Assembly (NCBI RefSeq): GCF_023656415.1 | Contig: NZ_JAMOIL010000022.1 | Location: 1-64,000, forward strand | DNA from: Nocardioides bruguierae | GTDB taxonomy: Bacteria > Actinomycetota > Actinomycetes > Propionibacteriales > Nocardioidaceae | Direction: 5' to 3' | DNA length: 64,000 nt | In this document: piece by piece, positions 7,284 to 15,789 of the stretch | Layout: each line of letters opens with the position of its first letter | Numbering within the stretch: position 1 is the stretch's first letter | The notes under the pieces: model-generated | What the model saw: only the letters and a program-made list of their open reading frames with translations | Told to the model about the DNA's origin: nothing | Database searches by the model: none | Position numbers and translations under genes: made by a program

Positions 7284-7649
7284 TCAGGCCAGGGCCGTGC
7301 CCGCCACGAACCCCAGGCTGCACAGGGCCAGTGCCGGCACGAGCGTGACCAGCGCGTAGGTCGCGCCCCGCACGATGCCGGCGCCGTCGCGCGGGCTGGT
7401 CGGGTGGGAGTGGGTCTGCACCGCGAACGAGGAGTACGTCGAGAGCGCGCCGCAGAACCCGGTGCCGAGCAGGGCCGTGACCGTCCCCGAGAGGGCGAGA
7501 CCGGTGAAGAGCCCGAGCAGCGTCGAGGCCACCAGGTTGGCCACGAGGGTGCCCCGGTGCAGCCCCGGGCGGTCGAAGACCTGGCCGAGCCAGTAGCGCA
7601 GCGGCGCGCCCGCGGCGGCGCCCAGCGCGACGAGCAGCACGTCCGGCAT
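7284..7649 (-). CDS. crcB: CrcB/Fluc fluoride ion channel subunit (second gene)
   Basis: A 121-residue protein with four predicted membrane helices. It carries the CrcB signature GAAAGAPLRYWLG at the N-terminus and GFCGALSTYSSF near residue 65, which lines the fluoride pore. Fluc channels are dual-topology dimers that export toxic fluoride; two adjacent genes usually encode a heterodimer. Its ATG overlaps the TGA of the preceding crcB gene (TGATG), so the two are translationally coupled. No fluoride riboswitch is visible upstream of the pair. Confidence 0.9.
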   Translation of the reverse strand: MPDVLLVALGAAAGAPLRYWLGQVFDRPGLHRGTLVANLVASTLLGLFTGLALSGTVTALLGTGFCGALSTYSSFAVQTHSHPTSPRDGAGIVRGATYALVTLVPALALCSLGFVAGTALA

Positions 7650-8062
7650 CACTCGTCCCCGCCCTCGGCCTCGACACGGGCCTGCTGCGCCCGGGTCGAG
7701 AGCCGGTCGGCCACCGCGACCGCGGCCACGGCCGCGAGCAGCGTCCCCACGACGTAGACCAGGCCGAGGAGCACCTGGCCGGAGGCCAGCAGCACGCGCG
7801 CCTGCTCCGAGGCGGTGGACAGGGTGGTGAAGCCACCGAGCACCCCGGTGCCGATCCCGGCCGTGAGAAGCGGCCGGCGCCGCACGGCGGCGACCGCCGG
7901 CAGCAGGCCGAGCCCGAACGCCCCGCCCACGTTGATCGCGAAGGTGGTGCCGGGGAAGCCGGCACCGTCCGGGGCGACCTCGCCCAGCCACCAGCGCAGC
8001 ACCGCGCCCAGTGCTCCACCCACGGCGACGGCGAGCATCGCGGACGGACGGGGAGCACTCAC
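7647..8062 (-). CDS. crcB: CrcB/Fluc fluoride ion channel subunit (first gene)
   Basis: A 137-residue membrane protein with four helices and the family motifs GGALGAVLRWWLGE, NVGGAFGLGLL and GFTTLSTASEQA. The last has the G-x-T-T-x-S-T pore pattern more faithfully than the partner gene, as seen in heterodimeric Fluc pairs. Residues from about 122 form a charged cytoplasmic tail. Start is taken at 8062; an in-frame ATG eight codons in is possible. Together with the downstream gene it should form a fluoride exporter in the cytoplasmic membrane. Confidence 0.9.
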
Positions 8063-8099
8063 CCGACGATCCTAGGAACCACGGACGACGGCGGGGTGC

Positions 8100-9136
8100 T
8101 CACCCCGCGACCTGGTCGCCCTCCAGCGTGGCTCTCGCCACGGAGCCGGGCAGCAGGGACGGCTCGGCACCGGAGCCTTGGGCGGCCATCTCGGCCAGCA
8201 GCCAGGACTGGAAGTCGCGCAGCCGCGCGTCCCGCGCGATCGTCAGCAGCCGCTGCTGGCGGCAGAAATCGTCGGCGAGGTCGAGAAGCGAGACCAGCCG
8301 ACGCAGGTCGTCCACGGTGTCGACGCGGACGTCGACTGGAGGTCGAGCAGGCCGGCGTGCTGGTCGACCACGACCCGCTCGGGGTCGGTGAGGAGGGGGC
8401 GCAGCGTCTGGTCCAGGACGGCCAGCACCTGGTCCAGCTCGTGGATCGCGGGGTAGGTGTCGCCGTGGGCCAGGGACAGCAGTCGCACCTCGCGGCGCAG
8501 GGCGCCCTGCTGCACGCCGAGCGCGCGGAACAGGTCCGCGGGCAGGCCGCGCAGGTGCACGGGGCGGGTGGCGGCCTCCGGGTCGGTGACCGTGCCGGCG
8601 TCCACGCCCGTGACGACGCCCCGCGGACCTTCGTGGTCCGCGACCTCGGGGGCGGGCGAGAACCACACGACCTTGCCGCGGGAGTCCAGGTCGACGTCCG
8701 CGCCCCAGGCCTCCGAGCAGCGGGCGACGATGTCGAGGCCCCGGCCGAAGGTCGCCAGCAGGTCGGCCTCCACGACGTCGACGGACGGCTCGGTCGGGGC
8801 GGCCGGGGAGGTCTCGTGCGGCAGGATCGGCGGCTCCGGCGAGCCGTCGTGCACCTCGACGCGAGGGTGCTGGCGGGTGCCGCGGACCCGGACCGAGATC
8901 GGCTCGAGGGAGTGGAGGACGGCGTTGGTGACCAGCTCGCTGACCGCGAGCTCCGCGGTCTCCAGGAGGTCGTCGCGCTCGATGTCGCGCAGCGTCTGCA
9001 CGATCCAGCGACGCGCCTCGGCGACCGCCTGCGGGCCGGGCATCAGCCGACGAGCGGGCCTGTTCAACGGCACGGGTGCTGCCTCCGACTGTTCCTCAGG
9101 CCGCGGTCCTGATCGCCGCGTGCCTCGTGACTCCAT
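8100..9136 (-). pseudogene. RsbW-like ATP-binding (anti-sigma-type) protein, frameshifted
   Basis: Two minus-strand frames together make one protein of about 345 residues. The first (from 9136) holds a GHKL/HATPase_c_2 domain (ETAELAVSELVTNAVLH near residue 60, then FGRGLDIVARCSEAWG). Its coherent sequence runs to GLLDLQ near 8342, after which that frame becomes Ser/Thr/Pro noise. The continuation (VDVRVDTVDDLRRLVSLLDL to the stop at 8100) is in another frame. Restoring one base at about 8336-8342 would join them. RsbW-type kinases bind sigma factors or anti-anti-sigma proteins. Either a real inactivating frameshift or a sequencing error would explain this; the N-terminal ATPase domain itself is complete. 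Confidence 0.65.
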
Positions 9137-9405
9137 CCTCTGCTTGCCCTGCCGATGGGGAACACAAACCCCCCTCTAGACCTTTGTGAACTACGAGTGT
9201 CGCGCAACTCTGGTCGGGGGGTGGCCATTACCCGACGAAGGGACTCACCGCGACCCCGACGCGCAGCCGTGGCTGCGACCCGCGTCACATGCCCGGCCCT
9301 CCATGCCCGGGGGGTAGTGCCGAACGGCCCGGGGACGAGCGAAACTGGCATGGGGTAGACCTGCGAACCGGCCCGTCGAGGGCCAGATGTGAAGGAGCAA
9401 AGCCG

Positions 9406-10890
9406 ATGACGTCTGAGCAGCAGGCGCAGAACAAGACCACCCGACCCCTGAACGACTCCGGCAAGCACCGGGTGGTCGTCATCGGTTCCGGCTTCGGCGG
9501 CCTCTTCGGCACCAAGGAGCTGAAGCGGGCCGACGTCGAGATCACGATGATCGCCAAGACCTCGCACCACCTGTTCCAGCCGCTGCTCTACCAGGTGGCG
9601 ACCGGCATCCTCTCCGAGGGCGAGATCGCGCCCTCGACCCGCGAGATCCTCTCCGACCAGAAGAACGCGCGCGTGCTCCTGGGCGAGGTCACCCACATCG
9701 ACGTGGAGAACCGCACCGTCACTTCCGAGGTCCTCGGCCGCAAGACCGTCACCCCGTACGACTCCCTCCTCGTCGCCGCCGGCGCGGGCCAGTCCTACTT
9801 CGGCAACGACCACTTCGCCGAGTACGCCCCCGGCATGAAGTCCATCGACGACGCCCTCGAGCTGCGCGGCCGGATCTTCGGCGCCTTCGAGATGGCCGAG
9901 ATCGGCGCGAGCCGTGGCGAGAACGTCGACCACCTGCTGACCTTCGTGGTCGTCGGCGCCGGCCCGACCGGCGTGGAGATGGCCGGCCAGATCGCCGAGC
10001 TCGCACACCGCACCCTGAAGAAGGACTTCCGGGCGATCAACACCAAGACCGCCCGCGTCGTCCTGCTCGACGCCGCCCCGCAGGTGCTCCCGCCGTTCGG
10101 CGAGCAGCTCGGCGACAAGGCCAAGCGTGAGCTGGAGAAGCGTGGTGTCGAGGTCAAGCTCGGCGCCATGGTGACCGACGTCGACGAGCGCGGCGTGGAG
10201 ATGAAGTACAAGGACGGCACCGTCGAGCGCATCGACTCCGTCGCCAAGATCTGGTCCGCCGGCGTCGCCGCCAGCCCGCTGGGCAAGATGCTCGGCGAGC
10301 AGACCGGCGCCGAGGTCGACCGCGCCGGCCGCATCTCCGTGAATCCCGACCTCACGCTGCCGGGCCACCCCGAGATCTTCGTGGTCGGCGACATGATGAG
10401 CCTGAACCGGCTGCCTGGCGTCGCCCAGGTCGCGATCCAGGGCGCGAAGTTCGCGGCCAAGGAGATCCAGGGCCGTCTCGAGGGCAAGCCGTCGCAGGGC
10501 TCGTTCCAGTACTTCGACAAGGGCTCGATGGCCACCATCAGCCGCTTCAGCGCCGTGGCGCTGATCGGCAAGCTGAAGCTCACCGGCTTCATCGCGTGGG
10601 CCATGTGGCTGGTCGTCCACCTCTTCTACATCACCGGCTTCAAGAACCGCGTCACCGCCGTGATGCACTGGTTCGTCTCCTTCCTCGGCCGCGGCCGCTC
10701 GGAGCGGACCACCACCGAGCAGCAGGTCTTCGGACGCTCCGCGCTGAAGCGGCTCGACCGCGGAGCGACGGACCTCATCTCCGACCCGGGCGTCTTCGAC
10801 TCCCGGCGGGCCGAGCTGGAGAAGCAGGCCGCCGAGGAGGCCGCGCTGGCCGACGCCGGCCGTCGCGGTGCCGAGGTCAACGCCTCCTGA
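9406..10890 (+). CDS. ndh: Type II NADH dehydrogenase (NDH-2-like flavoprotein)
   Basis: A 494-residue pyridine-nucleotide-disulfide oxidoreductase-type protein. An FAD motif VVVIGSGFGGLFG lies near residue 22, a second dinucleotide motif VVVGAGPTGVEMAGQ near residue 183 for NADH, and GHPEIFVVGDMMS near residue 322. A C-terminal hydrophobic/aromatic segment around residues 393-412 (FIAWAMWLVVHLFYITGFKN) anchors it to the inner leaflet. It passes electrons from NADH to menaquinone without pumping protons. The ATG at 9406 follows GAAGGAG. It is monocistronic with a terminator downstream. The men genes at 57-62 kb supply the likely quinone acceptor. Confidence 0.87.
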   Translation: MTSEQQAQNKTTRPLNDSGKHRVVVIGSGFGGLFGTKELKRADVEITMIAKTSHHLFQPLLYQVATGILSEGEIAPSTREILSDQKNARVLLGEVTHIDVENRTVTSEVLGRKTVTPYDSLLVAAGAGQSYFGNDHFAEYAPGMKSIDDALELRGRIFGAFEMAEIGASRGENVDHLLTFVVVGAGPTGVEMAGQIAELAHRTLKKDFRAINTKTARVVLLDAAPQVLPPFGEQLGDKAKRELEKRGVEVKLGAMVTDVDERGVEMKYKDGTVERIDSVAKIWSAGVAASPLGKMLGEQTGAEVDRAGRISVNPDLTLPGHPEIFVVGDMMSLNRLPGVAQVAIQGAKFAAKEIQGRLEGKPSQGSFQYFDKGSMATISRFSAVALIGKLKLTGFIAWAMWLVVHLFYITGFKNRVTAVMHWFVSFLGRGRSERTTTEQQVFGRSALKRLDRGATDLISDPGVFDSRRAELEKQAAEEAALADAGRRGAEVNAS

Positions 10891-10926
10891 CGCAGGCCCC
10901 CCTGCCGGCCCCCGCCGGCCCCGCAC

Positions 10927-10959
10927 GCGACCGCCGTCCCTCCCCGGGTCGGCGGTCGC
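10927..10959 (+). terminator. Hairpin terminator between ndh and the TetR gene
   Basis: Arms GCGACCGCCG (10927-10936) and CGGCGGTCGC (10950-10959) form a perfect 10-bp stem between two convergent genes, probably serving ndh. Confidence 0.65.
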
Positions 10960-10981
10960 GGCGTTCCGGAGGGAGTCGGGC

Positions 10982-11761
10982 TCACTCCAGGCCGAGCGCC
11001 TGGCGCAGGGCCGGGAGCAGTGCGGCAGGGTCCTGTCCGGAGCGCAGGACGACGACGGTGCTGCCGTCGCCCGCCCCGCCACCTGTCCCGCCACCTGTCC
11101 CGCCACCCGCCCCGTCGGCCGGGCCGGCGACGAGCCCGGAGGCGACCGTGGCCATGGCCGCCGCGAAGTCCCGCCGGGCGCGTGCGTCCACCTCGGGGCC
11201 GGTCTCCTCGCTGCGCAGCCAGGCGCGCAGGATGTGGTTGTGCCCGGCCACCACGGCCCCCGCCAGCAGCTCCGCCCGTAGGTCGCTGCCGGCCTCCTCG
11301 CCGGTCCAGCCCCGCAGCGCGTCGCGGAAGACCCGCTGGTAGCGCACGGTGCTGGCGGCCTCGCGGTCGCGGAGCGAGGAGACCTGGCGGATGAGCCGGT
11401 ACCGCGCCCGGGCGAGGTCGCCCTCGGCCAGGTAGTGCCCGAGCACCAGGCCCGTGGCCTCGGTGACGTCGGTGAGGGTGACCCGGTCCAGCGCCGCGTC
11501 CAGGCGCGCGTTCACGCGCGCCAGCACCTCGTCGTGGTCGGGGAAGACCACGTCCTCCTTGGTGCCGAACGCGCGGAAGAACGTCGTGCGGCCGACGCCG
11601 GCCGCGGCGGCGATCTCGCCGGTCGTCGTGGCCTCGAACCCCTGCTCCTCGAAGAGCCGGAACGCCGCGGCGCGCAGGCGGTCCCGGGCGGAGGCCGACG
11701 AGCTGGTCGACGAGCTGGTCGACGGGGCGGTGGAGGCGCTGGGGGAGGTCGTCTCGCTCAC
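10982..11761 (-). CDS. TetR-family regulator, probably of the adjacent beta-oxidation cluster
   Basis: A 259-residue protein. After a Ser/Thr-rich N-terminal tail, a TetR HTH occupies residues about 25-75 (FRLFEEQGFEATTTGEIAAAAGVGRTTFFRAF), followed by a helical ligand domain. A Gly-rich low-complexity insert (GGGTGGGTGGG) near residue 225 is encoded by short repeats around 11080-11112. The GTG at 11761 is chosen because AGAGGA precedes it and the HTH is close. It is divergent from a 3-hydroxyacyl-CoA dehydrogenase gene, so an acyl-CoA is a likely ligand; this is inference from context. Confidence 0.85.
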   Translation of the reverse strand: MSETTSPSASTAPSTSSSTSSSASARDRLRAAAFRLFEEQGFEATTTGEIAAAAGVGRTTFFRAFGTKEDVVFPDHDEVLARVNARLDAALDRVTLTDVTEATGLVLGHYLAEGDLARARYRLIRQVSSLRDREAASTVRYQRVFRDALRGWTGEEAGSDLRAELLAGAVVAGHNHILRAWLRSEETGPEVDARARRDFAAAMATVASGLVAGPADGAGGGTGGGTGGGAGDGSTVVVLRSGQDPAALLPALRQALGLE

Positions 11762-11885
11762 GGTTGCTGGTCCTCTCGGGTGCTGCCGGGCCGGGGGCGG
11801 GCCCACGATGATGATCCACGCTCGACCAGCGGACGCCGACGCCCGATATTCAGGTAGCCGAATCTCTTGGTGATACGCAGTTCCA

Positions 11886-11905
11886 GGAGTACGGTACTCC
11901 GTACC
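11886..11905. promoter_or_regulatory. Overlapping palindromes upstream of the beta-oxidation operon
   Basis: GGAGTA-CGG-TACTCC (11886-11900) and GGTAC-TCC-GTACC (11893-11905) overlap just upstream of the ribosome site of the hydroxyacyl-CoA dehydrogenase. They are the best candidates for the binding site of the divergent TetR regulator. Protein assignment is inferred. Confidence 0.45.
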
Positions 11906-11922
11906 AAGGAAAGGGGAGTGAC

Positions 11923-12774
11923 GTGGGACACGTCGAGAAGGTCGGGGTCGTCGGGTGCGGCCTCATGGGAGCGGGCATCGCCGAGGTGTCCGCCCGGTCG
12001 GGGCTGGAGGTGCTGGTCGTCGAGTCCTCCCGGGCTGCGGCGGACGCGGGCCTGTCCCGGTTGGAGACCTCCCTCAAGCGGGCGGAGACGCGCGGCAAGA
12101 TCGAGTCGGCCGCCGACGTCCTGGGCCGGATCTCCGTCGCCACCGACCTCGAGGCCCTCGCCGACCGAGACCTGGTGGTCGAGGCGATCGTCGAGGACGA
12201 GACCGCGAAGGTCGACCTCTTCCGCACCCTCGACCGGGTCGTCGCCTCCGAGGACGCGATCCTCGCGTCGAACACCTCCTCGATCCCGATCATGAAGCTC
12301 GGCACCGTCACGGGTCGCCCCGAGCAGGTCATCGGCATCCACTTCTTCAACCCGGTCCCCGTGCTGGCGCTAGTCGAGCTGGTGCCCAGCCTGCTGACCG
12401 GCGACGACACCACCGCCCGGGCCCGGGCCTTCGCCGCCGACCAGCTCGGCAAGCACCCGATCCTCAGCCAGGACCGGGCCGGCTTCGTCGTCAACCAGCT
12501 GCTCGTGCCGTTCATCCTCTCGGCGATCCGGATGCTCGAGTCCGGCTTCGCCTCTGCGGAGGACATCGACCAGGGCCTCGTCCTCGGCGCCGCGCACCCC
12601 CAGGGGCCGCTGGCGCTCGCGGACCTCATCGGCCTGGACACCACCAAGGCCGTCGCGGAGTCGCTGTACGAGGAGTTCAAGGAGCCCCTGTACGCCCCGC
12701 CGCCGCTGCTGGCCCGGATGGTCGACGCCGGCCTCCTGGGCCGCAAGACCGGCCGGGGCTTCTACACCTACTGA
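11923..12774 (+). CDS. 3-hydroxybutyryl-CoA dehydrogenase
   Basis: A 283-residue soluble enzyme that oxidises (S)-3-hydroxyacyl-CoA with NAD. The Rossmann motif VGVVGCGLMGAGIAE lies at residues 7-21, and the catalytic region IGIHFFNPVPVLALVELV is near residue 137. The C-terminal helical domain carries GFVVNQLLVPFILSAIRMLE and AHPQGPLALADLIGLD. Start is GTG at 11923, preceded by AAAGGGGAG. It heads a run with an acyl-CoA dehydrogenase and a thiolase, giving three of the four beta-oxidation steps; no enoyl-CoA hydratase is present here. Substrate length is not determined, though the single-function 283-residue form suggests short chains. Confidence 0.92.
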   Translation: MGHVEKVGVVGCGLMGAGIAEVSARSGLEVLVVESSRAAADAGLSRLETSLKRAETRGKIESAADVLGRISVATDLEALADRDLVVEAIVEDETAKVDLFRTLDRVVASEDAILASNTSSIPIMKLGTVTGRPEQVIGIHFFNPVPVLALVELVPSLLTGDDTTARARAFAADQLGKHPILSQDRAGFVVNQLLVPFILSAIRMLESGFASAEDIDQGLVLGAAHPQGPLALADLIGLDTTKAVAESLYEEFKEPLYAPPPLLARMVDAGLLGRKTGRGFYTY

Positions 12775-12823
12775 CCCACACGCACCAGGCCCGCCGCGCG
12801 GGCCAGGAGGAGACAGCACCACC

Positions 12824-13993
12824 ATGTCCGACTTCCCCATGTACGGCCTCTCCGAGGAGCAGCAGGCGGTCCGCGAGGCCGTCCGCGAGCTGGCCGACGC
12901 GAAGATCGCGCCGCACGCCGCCGAGGTGGACGAGCAGGCGCGCTACCCGCACGAGGCGGCCGCGGCCCTCCAGGCGTCCGACTTCCACGCACCGCACGTG
13001 CCCGAGGAGTTCGGCGGCGCCGGCGCGGACGCGCTCTCCACCGTCATCGTGATCGAGGAGGTGGCGCGGGCCTGCGCCTCGTCCTCGCTGATCCCCGCGG
13101 TCAACAAGCTGGGCTCGCTGCCGCTGATGATCGCCGGCTCCGAGGAGCTCAAGAAGCACTACCTCGGCGCGCTCGCCCGCGGCGAGGGTGGCTTCTCCTA
13201 CTGCCTCTCCGAGCCCGACGCCGGCTCCGACGCCGTGGCCATGAAGACCCGCGCGGTGCGCGACGGCGACCACTGGGTGCTCAACGGCACCAAGCGCTGG
13301 ATCACCAACGCGGGTGAGTCCGAGTTCTACACGGTCATGGCCGTCACCGACCCCGACGCCCGCTCCAAGGGCATCTCCGCCTTCGTGGTGGAGAAGTCGG
13401 ACGAGGGCGTCTCCTTCGGGGCGCCGGAGAAGAAGCTCGGCATCAAGGGCTCGCCCACTCGCGAGGTCTACCTCGACAACGTGCGCATCCCCGCCGACCG
13501 GATGATCGGCGCCGAGGGCACCGGCTTCGCCACCGCGATGAAGACGCTCGACCACACCCGCGTCACCATCGCCGCGCAGGCCGTCGGCATCGCCCAGGGC
13601 GCGCTGGACTACGCGCTCGGCTACGCCAAGGAGCGCCAGCAGTTCGGCAAGCCCATCGCCGACTTCCAGGGGCTGCAGTTCATGCTCGCCGACATGGGCA
13701 TGAAGGTGGAGGCCGCCCGTCAGATGACCTACGCCGCCGCCGGACGCTCCGAGCGCGGTGACGCCGACCTGACGTTCTTCGGCGCGGCCGCCAAGGCGTT
13801 CGCCTCCGACACCGCCATGGCTGTCACCACCGACGCCGTCCAGGTGCTCGGCGGGTACGGCTTCACCCGCGACTACCCGGTCGAGCGGATGATGCGCGAC
13901 GCGAAGATCACCCAGATCTACGAGGGCACCAACCAGGTGCAGCGCATCGTCATGGCCCGTCAGCTGCTCGCCGGCGTCCAGTCGGAGCTCTGA
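12824..13993 (+). CDS. Acyl-CoA dehydrogenase
   Basis: A 389-residue flavoprotein that introduces the alpha-beta double bond into acyl-CoA and passes electrons to ETF. Family segments are visible: CLSEPDAGSDAVAMKTRA and WITNAG near the FAD pocket, ERQQFGKPIADFQGLQ, and the C-terminal QIYEGTNQVQRIVMARQLL, whose Glu (about residue 372) is the usual catalytic base of short/medium-chain enzymes. ATG at 12824 follows CAGGAGGAGA. It lies 49 bp after the hydroxyacyl-CoA dehydrogenase and 8 bp before the thiolase, in one transcription unit under the upstream TetR. Confidence 0.93.
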   Translation: MSDFPMYGLSEEQQAVREAVRELADAKIAPHAAEVDEQARYPHEAAAALQASDFHAPHVPEEFGGAGADALSTVIVIEEVARACASSSLIPAVNKLGSLPLMIAGSEELKKHYLGALARGEGGFSYCLSEPDAGSDAVAMKTRAVRDGDHWVLNGTKRWITNAGESEFYTVMAVTDPDARSKGISAFVVEKSDEGVSFGAPEKKLGIKGSPTREVYLDNVRIPADRMIGAEGTGFATAMKTLDHTRVTIAAQAVGIAQGALDYALGYAKERQQFGKPIADFQGLQFMLADMGMKVEAARQMTYAAAGRSERGDADLTFFGAAAKAFASDTAMAVTTDAVQVLGGYGFTRDYPVERMMRDAKITQIYEGTNQVQRIVMARQLLAGVQSEL

Positions 13994-14001
13994 GCCCGGT
14001 C

Positions 14002-15177
14002 ATGGCCGAGAAGATCCTGCTCGTCGACGGGGCACGCACGCCGGTCGGCTCGTTCGGCGGCGCGCTCAAGGACGTCCCCGCCCACGAGCTGGGGGCGGCC
14101 GCCGCCACCGCGGCGCTCGAGCGCTCCGGTGTGGCCCCGGAGGCCGTGCAGGAGGTCGTCATGGGCTGCATCGGCCAGGTCGGCCCGGACGCCTACAACG
14201 CCCGCCGGGTCGCGATCACGGCCGGGATGCCGAAGAGCACCCCGGCCTACACCGTCAACCGGCTCTGCGGCTCCGGGCTCCAGGCGCTGTGGTCGGCCGC
14301 GATGGAGATGCGGTGGAACGGCCTCGACCTCACCGTCGCCGGTGGCGACGAGTCGATGTCGCGGATGCCGTTCTACGACTTCGGCGCCCGCAACGGCTAC
14401 CGGCTCGGCGACCGTGCGCTCGTCGACGGCACCGTGATGATGCTGACCGACCCGTTCGGCGGCATCCACATGGGCGTCACCGCCGAGAACGTGGCCGAGA
14501 AGTACGGCGTCAGCCGCGAGGAGCAGGACGCCTTCGCGCTGCTCTCCCAGCAGCGGGCCGCCGCCGACGCCGCGCAGGCCGCCTTCGCCGAGGAGATCGT
14601 GCCGGTCTCCTCGGGCGGACGCCGGCCCGTGAGCGTCGAGCGCGACGAGCACCCCAAGCCGGGCACCACCCTCGAGACGCTGGCCGGCCTGCGGCCCGCG
14701 TTCACGAAGGGCGGCTCGGTCACCGCCGGCAACGCCTCCGGCATCAACGACGGCGCTGCCGCCGTCGTCCTGGCTTCGGAGAGGGCCGTGTCCGAGCGCG
14801 GCCTGACCCCGATGGTGGAGCTGGTGGCCGTGGCCACCGGCGCCATGGAGCCCGAGCTCATGGGGTACGCCCCGGTGCTCGCGCTGCAGACCCTGTTCGA
14901 GAAGACGGGCACCAGCCCCTCGGACATCGGCACGATCGAGCTCAACGAGGCCTTCGCCTCCCAGGCGCTCGCGGTCATCCGCGACGCGAAGCTCGACCCC
15001 GAGCGGGTCAACCCCTACGGCGGAGCCATCGCGCTCGGTCACCCCGTGGGCGCCACCGGCGCGATCCTCTCCCTGAGGGCCGCGAAGGACATGGTGCGCC
15101 GCGATCTCGAGCTCGGCATCGTCACGATGTGCATCGGCGGCGGCCAGGCCCTGGCCGCCCTCTTCCGGAGGGTCTGA
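14002..15177 (+). CDS. Acetyl-CoA C-acyltransferase (thiolase)
   Basis: A 391-residue thiolase of normal length. The nucleophilic Cys is in NRLCGSGLQA near residue 89, the His in ALGHPVGATGA near residue 346, and the second Cys in MCIGGGQA near residue 377. It splits 3-ketoacyl-CoA to acetyl-CoA, or condenses two acetyl-CoA in the reverse direction. It is third in the TetR-linked operon after the two dehydrogenases; the next small gene starts within three bases of its stop. Confidence 0.92.
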   Translation: MAEKILLVDGARTPVGSFGGALKDVPAHELGAAAATAALERSGVAPEAVQEVVMGCIGQVGPDAYNARRVAITAGMPKSTPAYTVNRLCGSGLQALWSAAMEMRWNGLDLTVAGGDESMSRMPFYDFGARNGYRLGDRALVDGTVMMLTDPFGGIHMGVTAENVAEKYGVSREEQDAFALLSQQRAAADAAQAAFAEEIVPVSSGGRRPVSVERDEHPKPGTTLETLAGLRPAFTKGGSVTAGNASGINDGAAAVVLASERAVSERGLTPMVELVAVATGAMEPELMGYAPVLALQTLFEKTGTSPSDIGTIELNEAFASQALAVIRDAKLDPERVNPYGGAIALGHPVGATGAILSLRAAKDMVRRDLELGIVTMCIGGGQALAALFRRV

Positions 15178-15179
15178 AC

Positions 15180-15560
15180 ATGACTGTCACCACCGTCCCC
15201 AGCGTTCCCACCACCCGCCTGCGGGCGCGGACGACGGCAGCGCCGGTGCGCCGCCCGTCGACCGGTGCCGCGGCGGCCCCCACCGCCCCGGCCGCCCCCG
15301 GTGCCGAGCGTCCGCGCCGGCTCCCGGCCTGGTTCGTCACCGGCCCGATGATCGAGTTCACCGTGCACGGCGACCCGGTCTCCTCCGGGCTCGTGCACGC
15401 CAAGAAGCTGGGCACCACCGTCACGGCCTGCGGCATGCCGGCCCTGACCTGGGAGAAGGCCTACGAGCGGGCCTTCCCGCTCCCCGGTGCCCCCGCCTGC
15501 CGCGCCTGCCACGACGTGGTCGCCGCCCAGCTCGAGCGTCAGCGCCGCGGCTTGCGCTGA
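15180..15560 (+). CDS. Hypothetical protein with Cys motif, last gene of the beta-oxidation run
   Basis: A 126-residue protein not recognised as a named family. The first 45 residues are Ala/Pro/Thr-rich and look disordered. The C-terminal part (IEFTVHGDPVSSGLVHAKKL, TACGMPALTWEKAY, then CRACHDVVAAQ) has one Cys followed by a CxxC about 30 residues later, which could form a small metal site or simply be incidental. ATG at 15180 follows GGAGGG and sits three bases after the thiolase stop, so it is translated with the operon. No enzymatic role can be proposed. Confidence 0.7.
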   Translation: MTVTTVPSVPTTRLRARTTAAPVRRPSTGAAAAPTAPAAPGAERPRRLPAWFVTGPMIEFTVHGDPVSSGLVHAKKLGTTVTACGMPALTWEKAYERAFPLPGAPACRACHDVVAAQLERQRRGLR

Positions 15561-15587
15561 GCGTCGTCCGCGAGCGGGGCTGACGGA

Positions 15588-15645
15588 TACGACCCACCAC
15601 ATTCGTGGTTCCCGCATCGGGAAACCACGAATGTGGTGGGTCGTA
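15588..15645 (+). repeat. Long palindromic hairpin element
   Basis: Arms of 26 and 27 bases pair throughout except for one bulged base. The outer part TACGACCCACCACATTCGTG pairs with its complement ending GTGGTGGGTCGTA, and the loop is GCATC. It is far longer than needed for termination and has no T run. It may terminate the beta-oxidation operon, or be a miniature mobile palindrome. Confidence 0.85.
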
Positions 15646-15660
15646 CCCCGGTTCCCGACG

Positions 15661-15690
15661 CCGGTCATCCCTGCCACCAGGGGTGACCGG
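15661..15690 (+). terminator. Second smaller hairpin before the MFS gene
   Basis: CCGGTCA (15661-15667) pairs with TGACCGG (15684-15690), extended inward by CCC/GGG with one mismatch. It could be a terminator or part of the MFS upstream region; it has no T run. Confidence 0.45.
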
Positions 15691-15715
15691 CGTCTCGCGC
15701 CCGGAGTGGAATCGC

Positions 15716-15774
15716 GAAGCGGAGGAGTGGGTTCCGTTTAAGTGTAGGGCAGTCCTCCGCTTCACTCAGGAACC
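15716..15774 (+). promoter_or_regulatory. Potential pseudoknot or operator in front of the MFS exporter gene
   Basis: GAAGCGGAGGA (15716-15726) pairs perfectly with TCCTCCGCTTC (15753-15763). Inside the loop, GGTTCC (15730-15735) is complementary to GGAACC (15769-15774), which lies just before the AAGGAG ribosome site at 15779-15784. The segment order is that of an H-type pseudoknot. A protein operator is the alternative reading. Confidence 0.45.
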
Positions 15775-15789
15775 TCTCAAGGAGCACCC

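Noticed and set aside
8063-8099. Fluoride riboswitch upstream of the crcB pair
   Set aside because: Only 37 bp separate the genes and the conserved riboswitch core is not visible.
9184-9190. Rex half-site TTGTGAA upstream of ndh
   Set aside because: No matching right half-site follows at the required spacing, so it is likely chance.
11077-11112. Short tandem repeat as a possible regulatory array or CRISPR
   Set aside because: It is an in-frame Gly-rich low-complexity stretch in a TetR gene; no spaced direct repeats typical of CRISPR exist in the window.
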